This document shows, piece after piece, positions 8,953-18,231 of a stretch of 64,000 nt of DNA (position 1 is its first letter; the number at the start of each line of letters is the position of its first letter). A model generated the notes under the pieces. The model was not told where the DNA came from and did not search any database. It saw nothing but the letters and a program-made list of their open reading frames with translations. Position numbers and translations under genes: made by a program. The DNA is taken from NCBI GenBank assembly GCA_903822185.1, contig CAIJOA010000030.1:151278-215277 (forward strand), in the 5' to 3' direction. The DNA comes from an uncultured Rhodospirillales bacterium. Lineage in GTDB: Bacteria; Pseudomonadota; Alphaproteobacteria; ATCC43930; CGMCC-115725.

Positions 8953-10350
8953 TTAACCCGGCGTGGCTGCTGGAACGCGCTGCGCCAGGGCCTTTTTCAT
9001 CGGATCGGGCAGGCTGCTGGCCAGGATTTTGGTCCGGAGCGCTGCCAGTTCTGCCCCTTCGCCATCGAGCCGATTGATCGCATCGTGCATATAAGTGCCG
9101 ATGCCCTGCTGCTGACGCGTCCCAAGCTTGGTTTTTTCCAGCGTGAGCAATTGCTCGATCTGCGCCTTTGCGTCGGTTGCGGTGAAGCGGACATCTTCCA
9201 TGCCGCCGACGATATCGAAACGCCGCGACCGTTTGGCGATGGCGGCGACCATCAAAGGCCCGCCGGCGAGGATACCGCTATCGTCGGTCAGCTTGTCGAT
9301 CAGAGACTCGAATTGTCGCCGCTGTGTCATGCTGTCATCGCGCGACAGCGGCTTGTCGGTCGCGAGTTCGCGCTGCAAGCGTTCATAGAGGACGCTGCGC
9401 GTTTCGGGCATCGCGGATTGGCTCATCAGCTTGGCCAAGGTCGGAAAGGATGGCGGCGCACCGGCAAGCGTCGGTTCGTGACGGCCGGCCGCGAGATCGG
9501 CAAGTGCCACGAAGGCCGCGCCGAGATGGGGCTGATTGCCGAGCGTGTCTTTGACCATCGAGACGGCGCCCATCAGCCCGGCGGTCAGTTCATCGATCAA
9601 CGGCATCAGCGCAGGCGGCACATCCACAGCCCAAGCCATGACGGTCTCGAATTTGGTCGCGAAGGCATTCGTGTCTTCGAGCGCGCGCGCGACGGCATAC
9701 CGTATCCAAAAGGGATGTTCCGCCGGTTCTTTGACGCTTTGCCCCACGGAGTCGGCCAGCGCGGCGAGCGTGCCGGTGCCGAGCTTTGGAGTCGCGCGCG
9801 AGGCGAGGGCGTCGCGGGCTTTGCCGCTCGCCTCGTTCGCGAATTTTTCGATCGCGTCAGTGCGGACGCGGCGATCGACTTTGCGCATGTCGCTTTGAAT
9901 GGCGGCCATACGCTGGATCGCGCCGGGCAGGAGAGAGTCCTGATTGTCGAGCTGCTTGTACCAGCGATGGTTATGCAGCAATTCAGTCGGTGTGATCTGA
10001 TAGCGATCAAGGAAATTCCGCAGCAGCCGGCCCATCGCACGGCGGCTCGCCGGCCCGTAGAAATCGACTAGAGTATCGCACCAGGCTTCCTCGTCCGGCG
10101 CAGCGGCCAGTCGTAAGGGCGCCTGACCGGTCGGGCCGCGTTTCCGCTCCAGGATTTGGGTCTCGAAAGATCCGCCGTCGCGGCTGAAATGACCGCGGAC
10201 GACGCGCACCGCGGCGATGCTTTCATCGGCATAGAGTTCCTCGGCCCGTGCCAAGGCATCGACCTCGGTGACGACATGGCAATCGAGAACCCAGCGCCCA
10301 TCGCGTTGCGCCATCACTTCATATCGCCGGCCTGGGCGTGCTGTGCTCAT
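8953..10350 (-). CDS. Conserved hypothetical protein, 465 aa
   Basis: I do not recognise a named family. The protein is soluble, without signal peptide or membrane segments. A short N-terminal module (about residues 8-75) has a R-Y-E-V-x-x-x-x-x-G-R-W pattern, followed by a long, mostly alpha-helical region rich in Ala, Leu and charged residues, with a P-x-L-x-x-L-x-x-x-L-x-G-L pattern in the middle. It lies just upstream of the pentapeptide gene on the same strand, so the two may be co-transcribed. Start ATG at 10350 is the first in frame and faces the divergent small gene at 10425. Confidence 0.65.
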   Translation of the reverse strand: MSTARPGRRYEVMAQRDGRWVLDCHVVTEVDALARAEELYADESIAAVRVVRGHFSRDGGSFETQILERKRGPTGQAPLRLAAAPDEEAWCDTLVDFYGPASRRAMGRLLRNFLDRYQITPTELLHNHRWYKQLDNQDSLLPGAIQRMAAIQSDMRKVDRRVRTDAIEKFANEASGKARDALASRATPKLGTGTLAALADSVGQSVKEPAEHPFWIRYAVARALEDTNAFATKFETVMAWAVDVPPALMPLIDELTAGLMGAVSMVKDTLGNQPHLGAAFVALADLAAGRHEPTLAGAPPSFPTLAKLMSQSAMPETRSVLYERLQRELATDKPLSRDDSMTQRRQFESLIDKLTDDSGILAGGPLMVAAIAKRSRRFDIVGGMEDVRFTATDAKAQIEQLLTLEKTKLGTRQQQGIGTYMHDAINRLDGEGAELAALRTKILASSLPDPMKKALAQRVPAATPG

Positions 10351-10424
10351 GGTCCCCTAATCAAATCCCCGCAGAATCTTACGCGATTGCCGGAATCTCG
10401 GAAAGACCGCATAGTCGGCCTTCC

Positions 10425-10574
10425 ATGAAATACCTTGCGATCATCGCGGCTATCGCCGCAGCGATTCTCTTATCGCAATTTCTCTTTGAGTTTTACGATT
10501 GGAACAAGACTCAGGGTTGTCTTTCGACCGGGGGACGCAACTGCCGCGGTGGTGCGCAATCGCTTATCCGATAA
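10425..10574 (+). CDS. Small single-pass membrane protein, 49 aa
   Basis: The frame starts at ATG 10425 and begins [16 protein letters not shown], a clean N-terminal hydrophobic helix or signal anchor. It is followed by a short polar tail with two cysteines (Q-G-C-L-S and R-N-C-R-G). No obvious Shine-Dalgarno precedes it. The composition looks like a real small envelope protein rather than a chance frame. Function unknown. Confidence 0.5.
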   Translation: MKYLAIIAAIAAAILLSQFLFEFYDWNKTQGCLSTGGRNCRGGAQSLIR

Positions 10575-10647
10575 TGACGTGTCAGGCTGCCATCTCGATC
10601 AAAGGGGGCGGCCACCCTATATATCCTTCAGCAAGTGGGAGGCATTT

Positions 10648-11049
10648 ATGACCGATAAAATCGTCAAATCCGATGCAGAATGGAAAGCGCAGCTGACGGA
10701 CGAGCAATATCAAGTCGCCCGGAAAAAGGGCACCGAGCGGCCCTTTACCGGCGAATATTGCGATGATCATCAGCCGGGCACCTATGCCTGCGTCTGCTGC
10801 GGACAAGAACTGTTCTCGTCGAACGACAAATTCGACTCGGGCTCCGGCTGGCCCAGTTTCACCGCGCCGGTCGGCAAAGACAATGTCGCGACCGAAACCG
10901 ACGGCAGCCATTTCATGGAACGGACTGAAGTGTTGTGCAGCAAGTGCGAGGCGCATCTCGGGCACGTCTTTCCGGACGGGCCGCGCCCGACAGGGCTGCG
11001 CTACTGCATCAACTCGGCGTCGCTGACGAAAAAGCCGGCGGACAAATAA
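10648..11049 (+). CDS. msrB: Peptide-methionine (R)-S-oxide reductase MsrB
   Basis: MsrB reduces methionine R-sulfoxide in proteins using thioredoxin. The 133-residue length is typical. Two CxxC pairs for structural zinc are present (C48/C51 and C97/C100), with the G-S-G-W-P-S-F motif at 65-71 and catalytic cysteine C120 in R-Y-C-I-N-S. The ATG at 10648 is preceded by GGGAGG at six bases; a longer frame from 10435 would add unrelated sequence. No signal peptide, so cytosolic. A terminator-like hairpin lies about 100 bases downstream. Its position next to the prkA stress operon may be coincidental. Confidence 0.95.
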   Translation: MTDKIVKSDAEWKAQLTDEQYQVARKKGTERPFTGEYCDDHQPGTYACVCCGQELFSSNDKFDSGSGWPSFTAPVGKDNVATETDGSHFMERTEVLCSKCEAHLGHVFPDGPRPTGLRYCINSASLTKKPADK

Positions 11050-11125
11050 ATCGTTGCTGACCCGGTGCTGCGGATCGTCCGCGCACCGGCTCGCGACCAA
11101 AATGACACACTGGCGCGGCTCTTTG

Positions 11126-11140
11126 TGTTGCAATGCAACA
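11126..11140. promoter_or_regulatory. Perfect 7-1-7 palindrome in the msrB-prkA interval
   Basis: TGTTGCA-A-TGCAACA is an uninterrupted palindrome just before the terminator-like hairpin. The interval 11050-11516 holds no convincing gene. Besides this palindrome I see a terminator (11151-11181) and a candidate sigma-54 promoter (11478-11493). Confidence 0.3.
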
Positions 11141-11150
11141 TGGGCCTTAA

Positions 11151-11181
11151 CATTGCCATCTTTTTGGGCAATGCTTTTTTT
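11151..11181 (+). terminator. Rho-independent terminator after msrB
   Basis: CATTGCC (11151-11157) and GGCAATG (11167-11173) form a 7-bp stem with a 9-base loop, followed after one C by seven T (11175-11181) on the plus strand. Confidence 0.55.
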
Positions 11182-11477
11182 GAAGAGCATTGGACGCGTG
11201 TCCAAATTGACCCCTTTCGCCGGGCGCATCAGCTTCGGTTCCTTGTGGCCGGAGCCCATAAATTCCTCGCGGTGTGGGGCTAAATCCCCACTGGCCGCCA
11301 TCGGGGGCTCGCTATCGAAAAGCACGTCTCGTGGATCTGCGACCGGCCAAGAGACGGCGCGGTACTGGTCCAATCTTCAAGACACATACGTACATATGCG
11401 TAGGACTTTCCGGTCCTGCGCGTCGTTATGGTTAATGAAACGTAAACCATTCCGGAACACGATATTCGTGTAAGAAC

Positions 11478-11493
11478 TGGCCTTGAACTTGCA
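11478..11493 (+). promoter_or_regulatory. Candidate sigma-54 (-24/-12) promoter of the prkA operon
   Basis: TGGC at 11478-11481 and TTGCA at 11489-11493 put the invariant GG (11479-11480) and GC (11491-11492) at exactly the canonical 12-base offset. The expected start is near 11504, only about 13 bases before the prkA ATG, but the GGAGG ribosome site (11506-11510) still fits in the leader. In E. coli the homologous yeaGH operon is known to use sigma-54 with NtrC, which supports the call. No upstream enhancer site was identified. Confidence 0.5.
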
Positions 11494-11516
11494 CATCGGT
11501 TGAGTGGAGGTGGAGC

Positions 11517-13463
11517 ATGATCAATCAAGAAAGTCTCTTCGGTCTTTTTGCGAAACAGTACGACACGCAAAAGGAAGCCGAGATGTCCCTTGAGGACTAT
11601 CTCAAAGCATGCTCCCGTGAACCGATGGCCTATGCCAGTGCGCCTGAACGCATGCTGGCGGCGATCGGCGAACCCGAAATGATCGATACCAGCCTGGACT
11701 CGCGTCTCGGCCGCATCTTCATGAACCGGACGATCCGGGTTTATCCATCGTTCAAAGAATTCTACGGCATGGAAGAGACGATCGAACGGATCGTTGGCTA
11801 CTTCCGTCATGCTGCGCAGGGCCTCGAAGAACGCAAGCAGGTGCTCTATCTGCTCGGTCCCGTCGGCGGCGGTAAATCCTCCTTGGCTGAGCGCCTCAAG
11901 GCGCTAATGGAGAAATTTCCGATCTATGTCTTGAAGGCGGGCAAGGAGATGAGCCCGATCTTCGAAAGCCCGTTGGGACTGTTCGATCCCAACACGATGA
12001 GCGACGTTCTCGAGAAGCAGTACAAGATTCCGAAGCGCCGTCTGACGGGTCTCGTCAGCCCCTGGGCGTTGAAGCGTCTCGACGAATTCGGCGGCGACAT
12101 CTCGAAATTCACGGTCGTGCGCGTGCATCCCTCGCGGTTGCGCCAGATCGGTATCGCCAAGACCGAACCGGGTGACGAGAACAATCAGGATATTTCGTCG
12201 CTGGTCGGCAAGGTCGATATTCGCCGCCTCGAATTCTTCTCGCAGAACGACGCCGACGCTTATTCCTTCTCGGGCGGCCTCAATCGCGCGACGCAGGGCG
12301 TACTCGAATTCGTCGAAATGTTCAAAGCGCCGATTAAGATGCTGCATCCGTTGCTGACCGCGACGCAGGAGCAGAATTACATCGGTTCGGAAAATATCGG
12401 CGCCATCCCGTTCTAGGGCACGATCCTAGCGCACTCGAACGAAGCCGAGTGGCAGAACTTCAAGAACAACCGCAACAACGAAGCCTTCATCGACCGCATC
12501 TGCGTCATCAAGGTTCCGTATTGCCTGCGTTCGACCGAAGAGATGCACATCTATGAGAAGCTCGTGCAGACGAGCGAGCTGGCGCAAAATCCCTGCGCGC
12601 CCGGCACGCTCGATATGCTGTCGCGCTTCTGTGTCTTGTCGCGTTTGAAGCCGCATGAGAATTCGAATCTCTATTCGAAGATGCGTGCCTATGACGGCGA
12701 AAGCCTCAAGGACACGGACCCGCGCGCCCGCACGGTGCAGGAATATCGTGATGCCGCCGGTGTCGATGAAGGCATGAATGGGCTCTCGACCCGCTTCGCC
12801 TTCAAGATTCTGTCCAGCACGTTCAATTACGATACGCACGAGGTCTCGGCCGACCCGGTGCATCTCATGTATATCCTCGAGCAATCGATCCGGCGCGAAC
12901 AGTTTGCCGACGAGCAGGAAAAGAAATTGCTCGCCTTCATCAAAGCCGATCTGGCGCCGCGCTATGCCGAATTCATCGGCAACGAGATCCAGAAAGCTTA
13001 TCTCGAGTCTTACGGCGATTACGGTCAGAACTTGTTCGACCGCTATGTCGCCTATGCCGATGCCTGGATCGAAGATCAGGACTACAAGGACCCCGACACC
13101 GGCCAGTTGATGGATCGCGAGCTTCTCAATCAGGAGCTTTCGAAGATCGAGAAGCCGGCGGGCATCGCCAACCCGAAGGATTTTCGCAACGAGGTCGTGA
13201 AGTTCGCCTTGCGCGCCCGCGCGGCCAACAAGGGGAAGAATCCTTCCTGGACGTCCTACGAGAAACTGCGCGAAGTCATCGAGAAGCGCATGTTCAGCCA
13301 GGTCGAGGATTTGCTTCCGGTGATCAGCTTCGGCAGCAAGAAAGACAGCGACACCGAGAAGAAGCATCATGACTTCCTCGAGCGCATGACCTCGCGTGGC
13401 TACACGCCGCGCCAAGTCCGGCGTCTGGTCGAGTGGTATATGCGGGTAAACAAGGCCGGTTAA
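11517..13463 (+). pseudogene. prkA: PrkA family serine protein kinase, interrupted by an in-frame TAG
   Basis: PrkA (YeaG) is an AAA+-like stress kinase or protease acting with YeaH and SpoVR. Walker A G-P-V-G-G-G-K-S-S is at residues 114-122. Codon 300 (12414-12416) is TAG, inside the highly conserved G-A-I-P-F-x-G-x-I-L-A-H-S-N block. The same frame then continues without any further stop to 13463, giving 648 codons in total, the normal length. One C-to-T change from CAG would explain it. As read, the product stops at 299 residues and loses the sensor region and C-terminal kinase domain. Downstream translation could restart at ATG 12543 only weakly. It may be a true mutation, a sequencing error or a suppressed stop. 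It is the first gene of prkA-yeaH-spoVR. Confidence 0.9.
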
Positions 13464-13493
13464 GAGGTTCGAGAAAGGAGCGTCTCGCTCGCG

Positions 13494-14789
13494 ATGAACA
13501 TCATCGACCGACGGCCCAATCCGAAAGGAAAGAGTCTCGCCAACCGCCAGCGCTTTATCGAACGCGCGAAGAAAGAGGTGAAGGACGCCATCACCGACGC
13601 GCTCAAAAAGCGCAAATTGGGTGATGTGGATGGTGGCGAGAAAGTCTCGATTCCGACTCGCGGAATTTCCGAACCCGTGTTCCGAACCTCGTCCCGCGGC
13701 GGCAAGCGCGAACAGGTTCTGCCGGGCAATAAGAAGTTCATATCCGGCGACCAAATCGAACGTCCGAGCGGTGGCGGAGGCGGCGGTGGTCGCGGCGAGG
13801 CGAGCGCCGAGGATGGCGGCGAGCAGGATGCCTTCGAGTTCATGCTTTCGAAGGAAGAATTCCTCGACCTATTGTTCGAAGATCTCGAACTGCCCAACCT
13901 GACCAAGACGAAGCTCAAAGTCAGCGAAACGATGCAGCTGACGCGCGCCGGTTACGCGCATGAAGGCACGCCTGCCAATTTCAGCATCCGCCGCACGATG
14001 CGGAACAGCATGGCGCGGCGTATTTCGCTGCATCGCCCAAGCCCGTCCGAGATCGAGGCGATGGAGCAGGAACTCAAGGCGCTTGAAGAAAGCGGCGATA
14101 CCGAAGGCGCGGCGAAGCTTCGTCTCGAACTGGAAACGGCGGTGATGCGCACCAAGCGCTTCGCCTATATCGATCCCGTCGATGTGCGCTACAACCGTTT
14201 CGATCGCATACCCAAGCCGAATACCCAGGCGGTGATGTTCTGCCTGATGGACGTGTCCGGCTCGATGACCGAGGCGATGAAAGATCTCGCCAAGCGGTTC
14301 TTCCTCTTGCTTCACGTCTTCCTGGTGCGGCGCTACAAGACCGTCGATCTCGTTTTCATCCGCCATACCTCGAACGCGCAGGAAGTGGACGAGGAGACAT
14401 TTTTCCACAGCCGCGAAACCGGCGGCACCATCGTCTCGACCGCGCTTGAGGAAATGATGAAAGTCGTTCAAGCGCGCTACAGCCCGGACAATTGGAACAT
14501 CTATGCGGCCCAGGCATCGGACGGCGACAACTATTCCGAAGACAGCGACCGCTGCAGCCAGTTGTTGGGCGGCGAGCTTCTGCCGCTAACGCAGTATTTC
14601 GCTTATATCGAAGTCGGGGCCGAAGCGACGTTGCGGCACGGCTTCCCGTCGCCGCCCACCGATCTATGGCGGACCTACGCGACGATCGCGCCGCAGCACG
14701 AGAATTTCGCGATGCGCAAGGTCGCCGATCCCTCCCAGATATACCCCGTATTCCACGACCTTTTTTCGAAGGATCGCGCGGATGCCTGA
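13494..14789 (+). CDS. yeaH: YeaH/YhbH family protein (DUF444)
   Basis: The 431-residue length matches YeaH. The N-terminal half is charged, with a glycine-rich stretch near residues 86-98. The C-terminal half carries a vWA-like domain starting at M-D-V-S-G-S-M-T (metal-site D-x-S-x-S). GAAAGGAG stands upstream of the ATG. The gene follows prkA by 30 bases and overlaps spoVR by eight bases, so the three are one operon. YeaG/YeaH are linked to nitrogen starvation and stationary-phase survival in enterobacteria. Confidence 0.93.
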   Translation: MNIIDRRPNPKGKSLANRQRFIERAKKEVKDAITDALKKRKLGDVDGGEKVSIPTRGISEPVFRTSSRGGKREQVLPGNKKFISGDQIERPSGGGGGGGRGEASAEDGGEQDAFEFMLSKEEFLDLLFEDLELPNLTKTKLKVSETMQLTRAGYAHEGTPANFSIRRTMRNSMARRISLHRPSPSEIEAMEQELKALEESGDTEGAAKLRLELETAVMRTKRFAYIDPVDVRYNRFDRIPKPNTQAVMFCLMDVSGSMTEAMKDLAKRFFLLLHVFLVRRYKTVDLVFIRHTSNAQEVDEETFFHSRETGGTIVSTALEEMMKVVQARYSPDNWNIYAAQASDGDNYSEDSDRCSQLLGGELLPLTQYFAYIEVGAEATLRHGFPSPPTDLWRTYATIAPQHENFAMRKVADPSQIYPVFHDLFSKDRADA

Positions 14790-16350
14790 TACGAAGCTCA
14801 ATTCGATCGTCGGTGACGACAAGATTCTTTTCACCGGGCCGGAGTGGGATTTCGAGAAGCTGCGCGTCGTCTATGACGCAATCGAAGACATCGCGATCAA
14901 CGAGATGGGCCTCGACGTCTATCCCAATCAGATCGAGGTGATCACCTCCGAACAGATGCTCGACGCCTATGCGTCGGTCGGCCTACCGTTGATGTATCGT
15001 CACTGGAGCTTCGGTAAGCATTTCGCCCGCGAAGAAACGCTGTATCGCCGCGGCTATCAGGGCCTCGCTTACGAGATTGTCATCAATTCCAGCCCTTGCA
15101 TCTCCTACATCATGGAAGAGAATTCCATGGCGATGCAGACGCTGGTGACCGCGCATGCTGCTTTCGGGCACAATCATTTCTTCAAGAACAACTTCCTGTT
15201 TCGCCAATGGACCGATGCCGGCGGAATTCTCGATTATCTGACCTTCGCGCGCGACTTTGTCGCCCATGCCGAAGAGAGCTACGGCGCCGACGAGGTCGAA
15301 CGCACGCTTGACGCCGCGCACGCGCTGATGAGCCACGGGGTTCACCGCTATACGCGCCGCCCCAAGCTCAATCTCTTTGAAGAACAGCAACGCGAGCAGG
15401 ATCGCCGTCAATTCGCCGAAGAGAATTTCGATGACATTTGGCGTACCGCGCAACTAGCGCAGGCGACGGCTTCGATCGACGAGAAGGCTGCGGAGCGCGA
15501 AATCGCGGCGATTCGCCAGAAGCTTGGCTTGCCGGAAGAAAACATTCTCTATTTCCTCGAGAAGCGCGCGCCGCGTTTGGCGCCGTGGCAGCGCGAACTG
15601 GTGCGTATCACGCGGCACATCTCGCAATATTTCTACCCGCAGAAACAGACCAAGATGATGAACGAAGGCTGTGCGACCTTCGTCCATTACGAAATCATTC
15701 ACCGCCTTCACGAAAAGGGTCTGATCAGCGACGGCACGCTGCTCGAGATCATGCACTCGCACACCAGCGTCGTGTCGCAGCCCGAATTCGACGATCAGCG
15801 CTATAACGGCATCAATCCCTATGCGCTGGGTTTCGCGATGATGAACGACATCAAGCGCATCTGTCTCAACCCCACGCAAGAAGATCGCGATTGGTTTCCG
15901 GACTTCGCCGGCAACGGCGATGCCTACGGGACGCTTCGTTATGCCTGGGCGAATTTCCGCGACGAAAGTTTCGTGCTGCAATATCTCAGCCCGCGCGTCA
16001 TGCGCGATTTCCGCATGTTCAAGATGATCGATGACGCCGAAGCCGACGCGATCGTTATCGACGCGATTCACGAAGAACGCGGGTATAAGGAAATCCGCCG
16101 GTCGCTGGCGCGGCAATATGATCTTTCCCGTCACGAGCCGGATATTCAGGTTCGCGATGTCGATCTCGCCGGCGACCGCTGCCTCGTGCTGAGCCACACG
16201 GTTCATGACGGTATTTTGTTGGACGAAGGCAGCGCTCGCGCTGTGCTCGAAAATCTATCGCAGCTTTGGCATTACGGCATTCGGTTGGAAGAGGTCGATG
16301 TCACGACCGACCGTGTACTGAAAACGCACGAAGTCTCTGCCCGCCACTAA
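14782..16350 (+). CDS. spoVR: SpoVR family protein
   Basis: The 522-residue protein is full length for the SpoVR family, with the hallmark segments Y-P-N-Q-I-E-V-I near the N-terminus, G-H-N-H-F-F-K-N-N and N-E-G-C-A-T-F-V-H-Y. In Bacillus, SpoVR affects the spore cortex, but in proteobacteria it travels with prkA and yeaH and its biochemical role is unknown. The ATG overlaps the yeaH end by eight bases, indicating translational coupling. A strong intrinsic terminator follows 18 bases after the stop. Confidence 0.93.
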   Translation: MPDTKLNSIVGDDKILFTGPEWDFEKLRVVYDAIEDIAINEMGLDVYPNQIEVITSEQMLDAYASVGLPLMYRHWSFGKHFAREETLYRRGYQGLAYEIVINSSPCISYIMEENSMAMQTLVTAHAAFGHNHFFKNNFLFRQWTDAGGILDYLTFARDFVAHAEESYGADEVERTLDAAHALMSHGVHRYTRRPKLNLFEEQQREQDRRQFAEENFDDIWRTAQLAQATASIDEKAAEREIAAIRQKLGLPEENILYFLEKRAPRLAPWQRELVRITRHISQYFYPQKQTKMMNEGCATFVHYEIIHRLHEKGLISDGTLLEIMHSHTSVVSQPEFDDQRYNGINPYALGFAMMNDIKRICLNPTQEDRDWFPDFAGNGDAYGTLRYAWANFRDESFVLQYLSPRVMRDFRMFKMIDDAEADAIVIDAIHEERGYKEIRRSLARQYDLSRHEPDIQVRDVDLAGDRCLVLSHTVHDGILLDEGSARAVLENLSQLWHYGIRLEEVDVTTDRVLKTHEVSARH

Positions 16351-16367
16351 GCTGTTTATCTTTCAGC

Positions 16368-16406
16368 ATCGGCGCGAATCCTTCGGGATTCACGCCGATT
16401 TTTTTT
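16368..16406 (+). terminator. Rho-independent terminator of the prkA-yeaH-spoVR operon
   Basis: A 14-base stem (16368-16381 with 16386-16399, one C/A mismatch) capped by a TTCG tetraloop is followed by eight T. Confidence 0.85.
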
Positions 16407-16412
16407 GCTCTC

Positions 16413-16670
16413 TCAGTGGATGCTGAAAGACGCATCGACGTAGCGGAGTTTCGGTGGCGTGATAATCGGCGCGTGGGCGACTTGCACCGAATAAAGCTTG
16501 CCGTCGATGTTCTTTTCCCAGAAATCGAGGAAGCGATGGAGGACGGGATATTGGGGAGCGATGTCCAATTCCTGCCAGATGAATGTTTGCACGAGATGCG
16601 GATGATCGGGAAGACGATAGAGAATCTCGGCAGTCGTAAGACGGTATCCCTCTAACTGACGGCGCAACAT
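16413..16670 (-). CDS. usg: Usg family protein
   Basis: The 85-residue protein matches the alphaproteobacterial Usg family from end to end: L-x-G-Y-R-L-T-T-A-E-I-L-Y-R-L-P-D-H-P, then Q-T-F-I-W-Q-E-L-D and P-x-L-x-R-F-L-D-F-W. Its function is unknown. It is small, soluble and has no catalytic motif I can name. GAGAGG stands five bases before the ATG. The upstream 157 bases are AT-rich, with a TATAAT-like box on the minus strand at 16753-16758 that may be its promoter, and a hairpin at 16771-16796 (AGCAGC/GCTGCT) that may end the upstream chemoreceptor gene. Confidence 0.85.
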   Translation of the reverse strand: MLRRQLEGYRLTTAEILYRLPDHPHLVQTFIWQELDIAPQYPVLHRFLDFWEKNIDGKLYSVQVAHAPIITPPKLRYVDASFSIH

Positions 16671-16827
16671 GCTTCACCTCTCAAATACTGCGAATACAAC
16701 GTGTGCGACGCGGTAAGTTTCCCACGTCGCTCGCAATAATCAAGAAAAAAACATTATATATCAGATGTTTAGCAGCGTCTCTCCGAGAGTGCTGCTAATT
16801 CAATGATAAAGGGAGACGGTGTGTCTC

Positions 16828-18078
16828 CTAGCGCGCGCGAACGCTCGACAAGAATTTCTCCGCTTCGCTGCGCAGCGTCTCTGCTTGATCGGCGAGTCCA
16901 GCGGCCGAACTCAACACCATATTCGCGGCCTGGCCGGTTTCATCGGCGGCGCGCGTCAATCCCAAAATATTTGCCGATACGCCACGCGTGCCGTTGGCAG
17001 CTTCTAGAACGTTCTTCGCGATTTCGCGTGTCGTTGCTTCCTGCTTTTCGATGGCAGTGGCGATGACGGTGGAGATCGCGTTGCTCTTGCCGACGGTGCG
17101 GCTGATCTCTTCGATCGCCGCGACAGCGTCGCGCGTTGCATTTTGAATTGCGCGTACTTGTGCGCCGATATCGTCGGTCGCTTTAGCCGTCTGATTGGCG
17201 AGCGATTTTACTTCCGAAGCGACGACAGCAAAGCCGCGGCCTGCTTCGCCGGCACGCGCGGCTTCGATCGTTGCGTTAAGCGCCAGCAGATTGGTTTGGC
17301 TGGCAATGTCGGAAATGAGTTGAACGACTTCACCGATATGCTGCGCTGCCTCGGTCAGGCCGCGCACGGTTTCGGTCGTGCGTTGCGCTTCGGCGACGGC
17401 GTCATTGGCGACGCGCGCGGATTCGGCGACTTGCCTGCCGATTTCGCTGCTGGAGACGGAGAAGTCTTCGGCGGCAGCGGCAACGGTTTGAACATTGGTC
17501 GAAGCTTGTTCGGCGGCGGTGGCGACGGCATCGGATTGTCGTGACGAGGCATCGGCGGTCGAGACCATCGCCGCAGCAGTCGCCTGCATCGCATCGGCGG
17601 CGCCGGAAACCGTATCGACGATGTCTTTGACGCTGGCTTCGAAACTTTGTGCCAAAGCGAGAAGTTCGGCACGGCGCTGCGCCGACATCGCTTGTCGTTC
17701 GGCAGCCGCTTCCTGTTCGCGTTGACGGCCAGCGCGGGCACGATCTTGAAAGACGACAACGGCAGCGGCCATTTCGCCGATTTCGTCCTGGCCCACTTCG
17801 GGAATGTCGCCGTCGATCTCGCCACGCGTCATCCCGGTCATGCAGTTGTTGAGCATGGCGAGGCGGCGAACGAGATGATTGCCGACGCGTAACGCCGGAA
17901 TGGCGGTCAACAGGCTGACGATGGCGATCGTCGCGAGCAACAATTCACCGCGCGCGATGGCAACGCAGCAGGTCAACAGCGCCAGCAAGACCATGGCGCC
18001 AAACGCGGCCATAAGCTTCAAGCGAATCCCGACGCCGGGCCGGACCGGTGCGAACTCACCTTGGCTGATTGCGACCAT
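16828..18078 (-). CDS. Methyl-accepting chemotaxis protein without periplasmic sensor
   Basis: The 416-residue protein has two adjacent N-terminal membrane helices (about residues 22-68) separated by only a few residues, so there is no periplasmic ligand domain. A HAMP-like linker follows ([12 protein letters not shown]...D-E-I-G-E-M), then a long coiled-coil signalling domain. The hairpin tip is visible as [24 protein letters not shown]. It should cluster with CheA/CheW at the membrane and may sense internal or membrane state. No che genes lie nearby. Confidence 0.92.
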   Translation of the reverse strand: MVAISQGEFAPVRPGVGIRLKLMAAFGAMVLLALLTCCVAIARGELLLATIAIVSLLTAIPALRVGNHLVRRLAMLNNCMTGMTRGEIDGDIPEVGQDEIGEMAAAVVVFQDRARAGRQREQEAAAERQAMSAQRRAELLALAQSFEASVKDIVDTVSGAADAMQATAAAMVSTADASSRQSDAVATAAEQASTNVQTVAAAAEDFSVSSSEIGRQVAESARVANDAVAEAQRTTETVRGLTEAAQHIGEVVQLISDIASQTNLLALNATIEAARAGEAGRGFAVVASEVKSLANQTAKATDDIGAQVRAIQNATRDAVAAIEEISRTVGKSNAISTVIATAIEKQEATTREIAKNVLEAANGTRGVSANILGLTRAADETGQAANMVLSSAAGLADQAETLRSEAEKFLSSVRAR

Positions 18079-18231
18079 CGATCAATCCTTTGGCGGCCAT
18101 GGGGCCGTTATCAAAGGGATTATCGAATAAAGGCGGTTAGACAACCGTTAACGATTCCGAAGCCATGTCGCCAAGACACCCCTCGTAAGGCTGCCATTGC
18201 GTGCGTTAAGGGTTCTGTTACCTTGCGCCGC

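Noticed and set aside
11054..11473. Short plus-strand open frames between msrB and prkA
   Set aside because: No ribosome site or conserved composition. They run through the terminator and promoter signals.
12414..12416. Genetic-code reassignment of TAG (pyrrolysine or other)
   Set aside because: Several genes in the window end normally at TAG and no Pyl-type machinery is seen. A point mutation or error is simpler.
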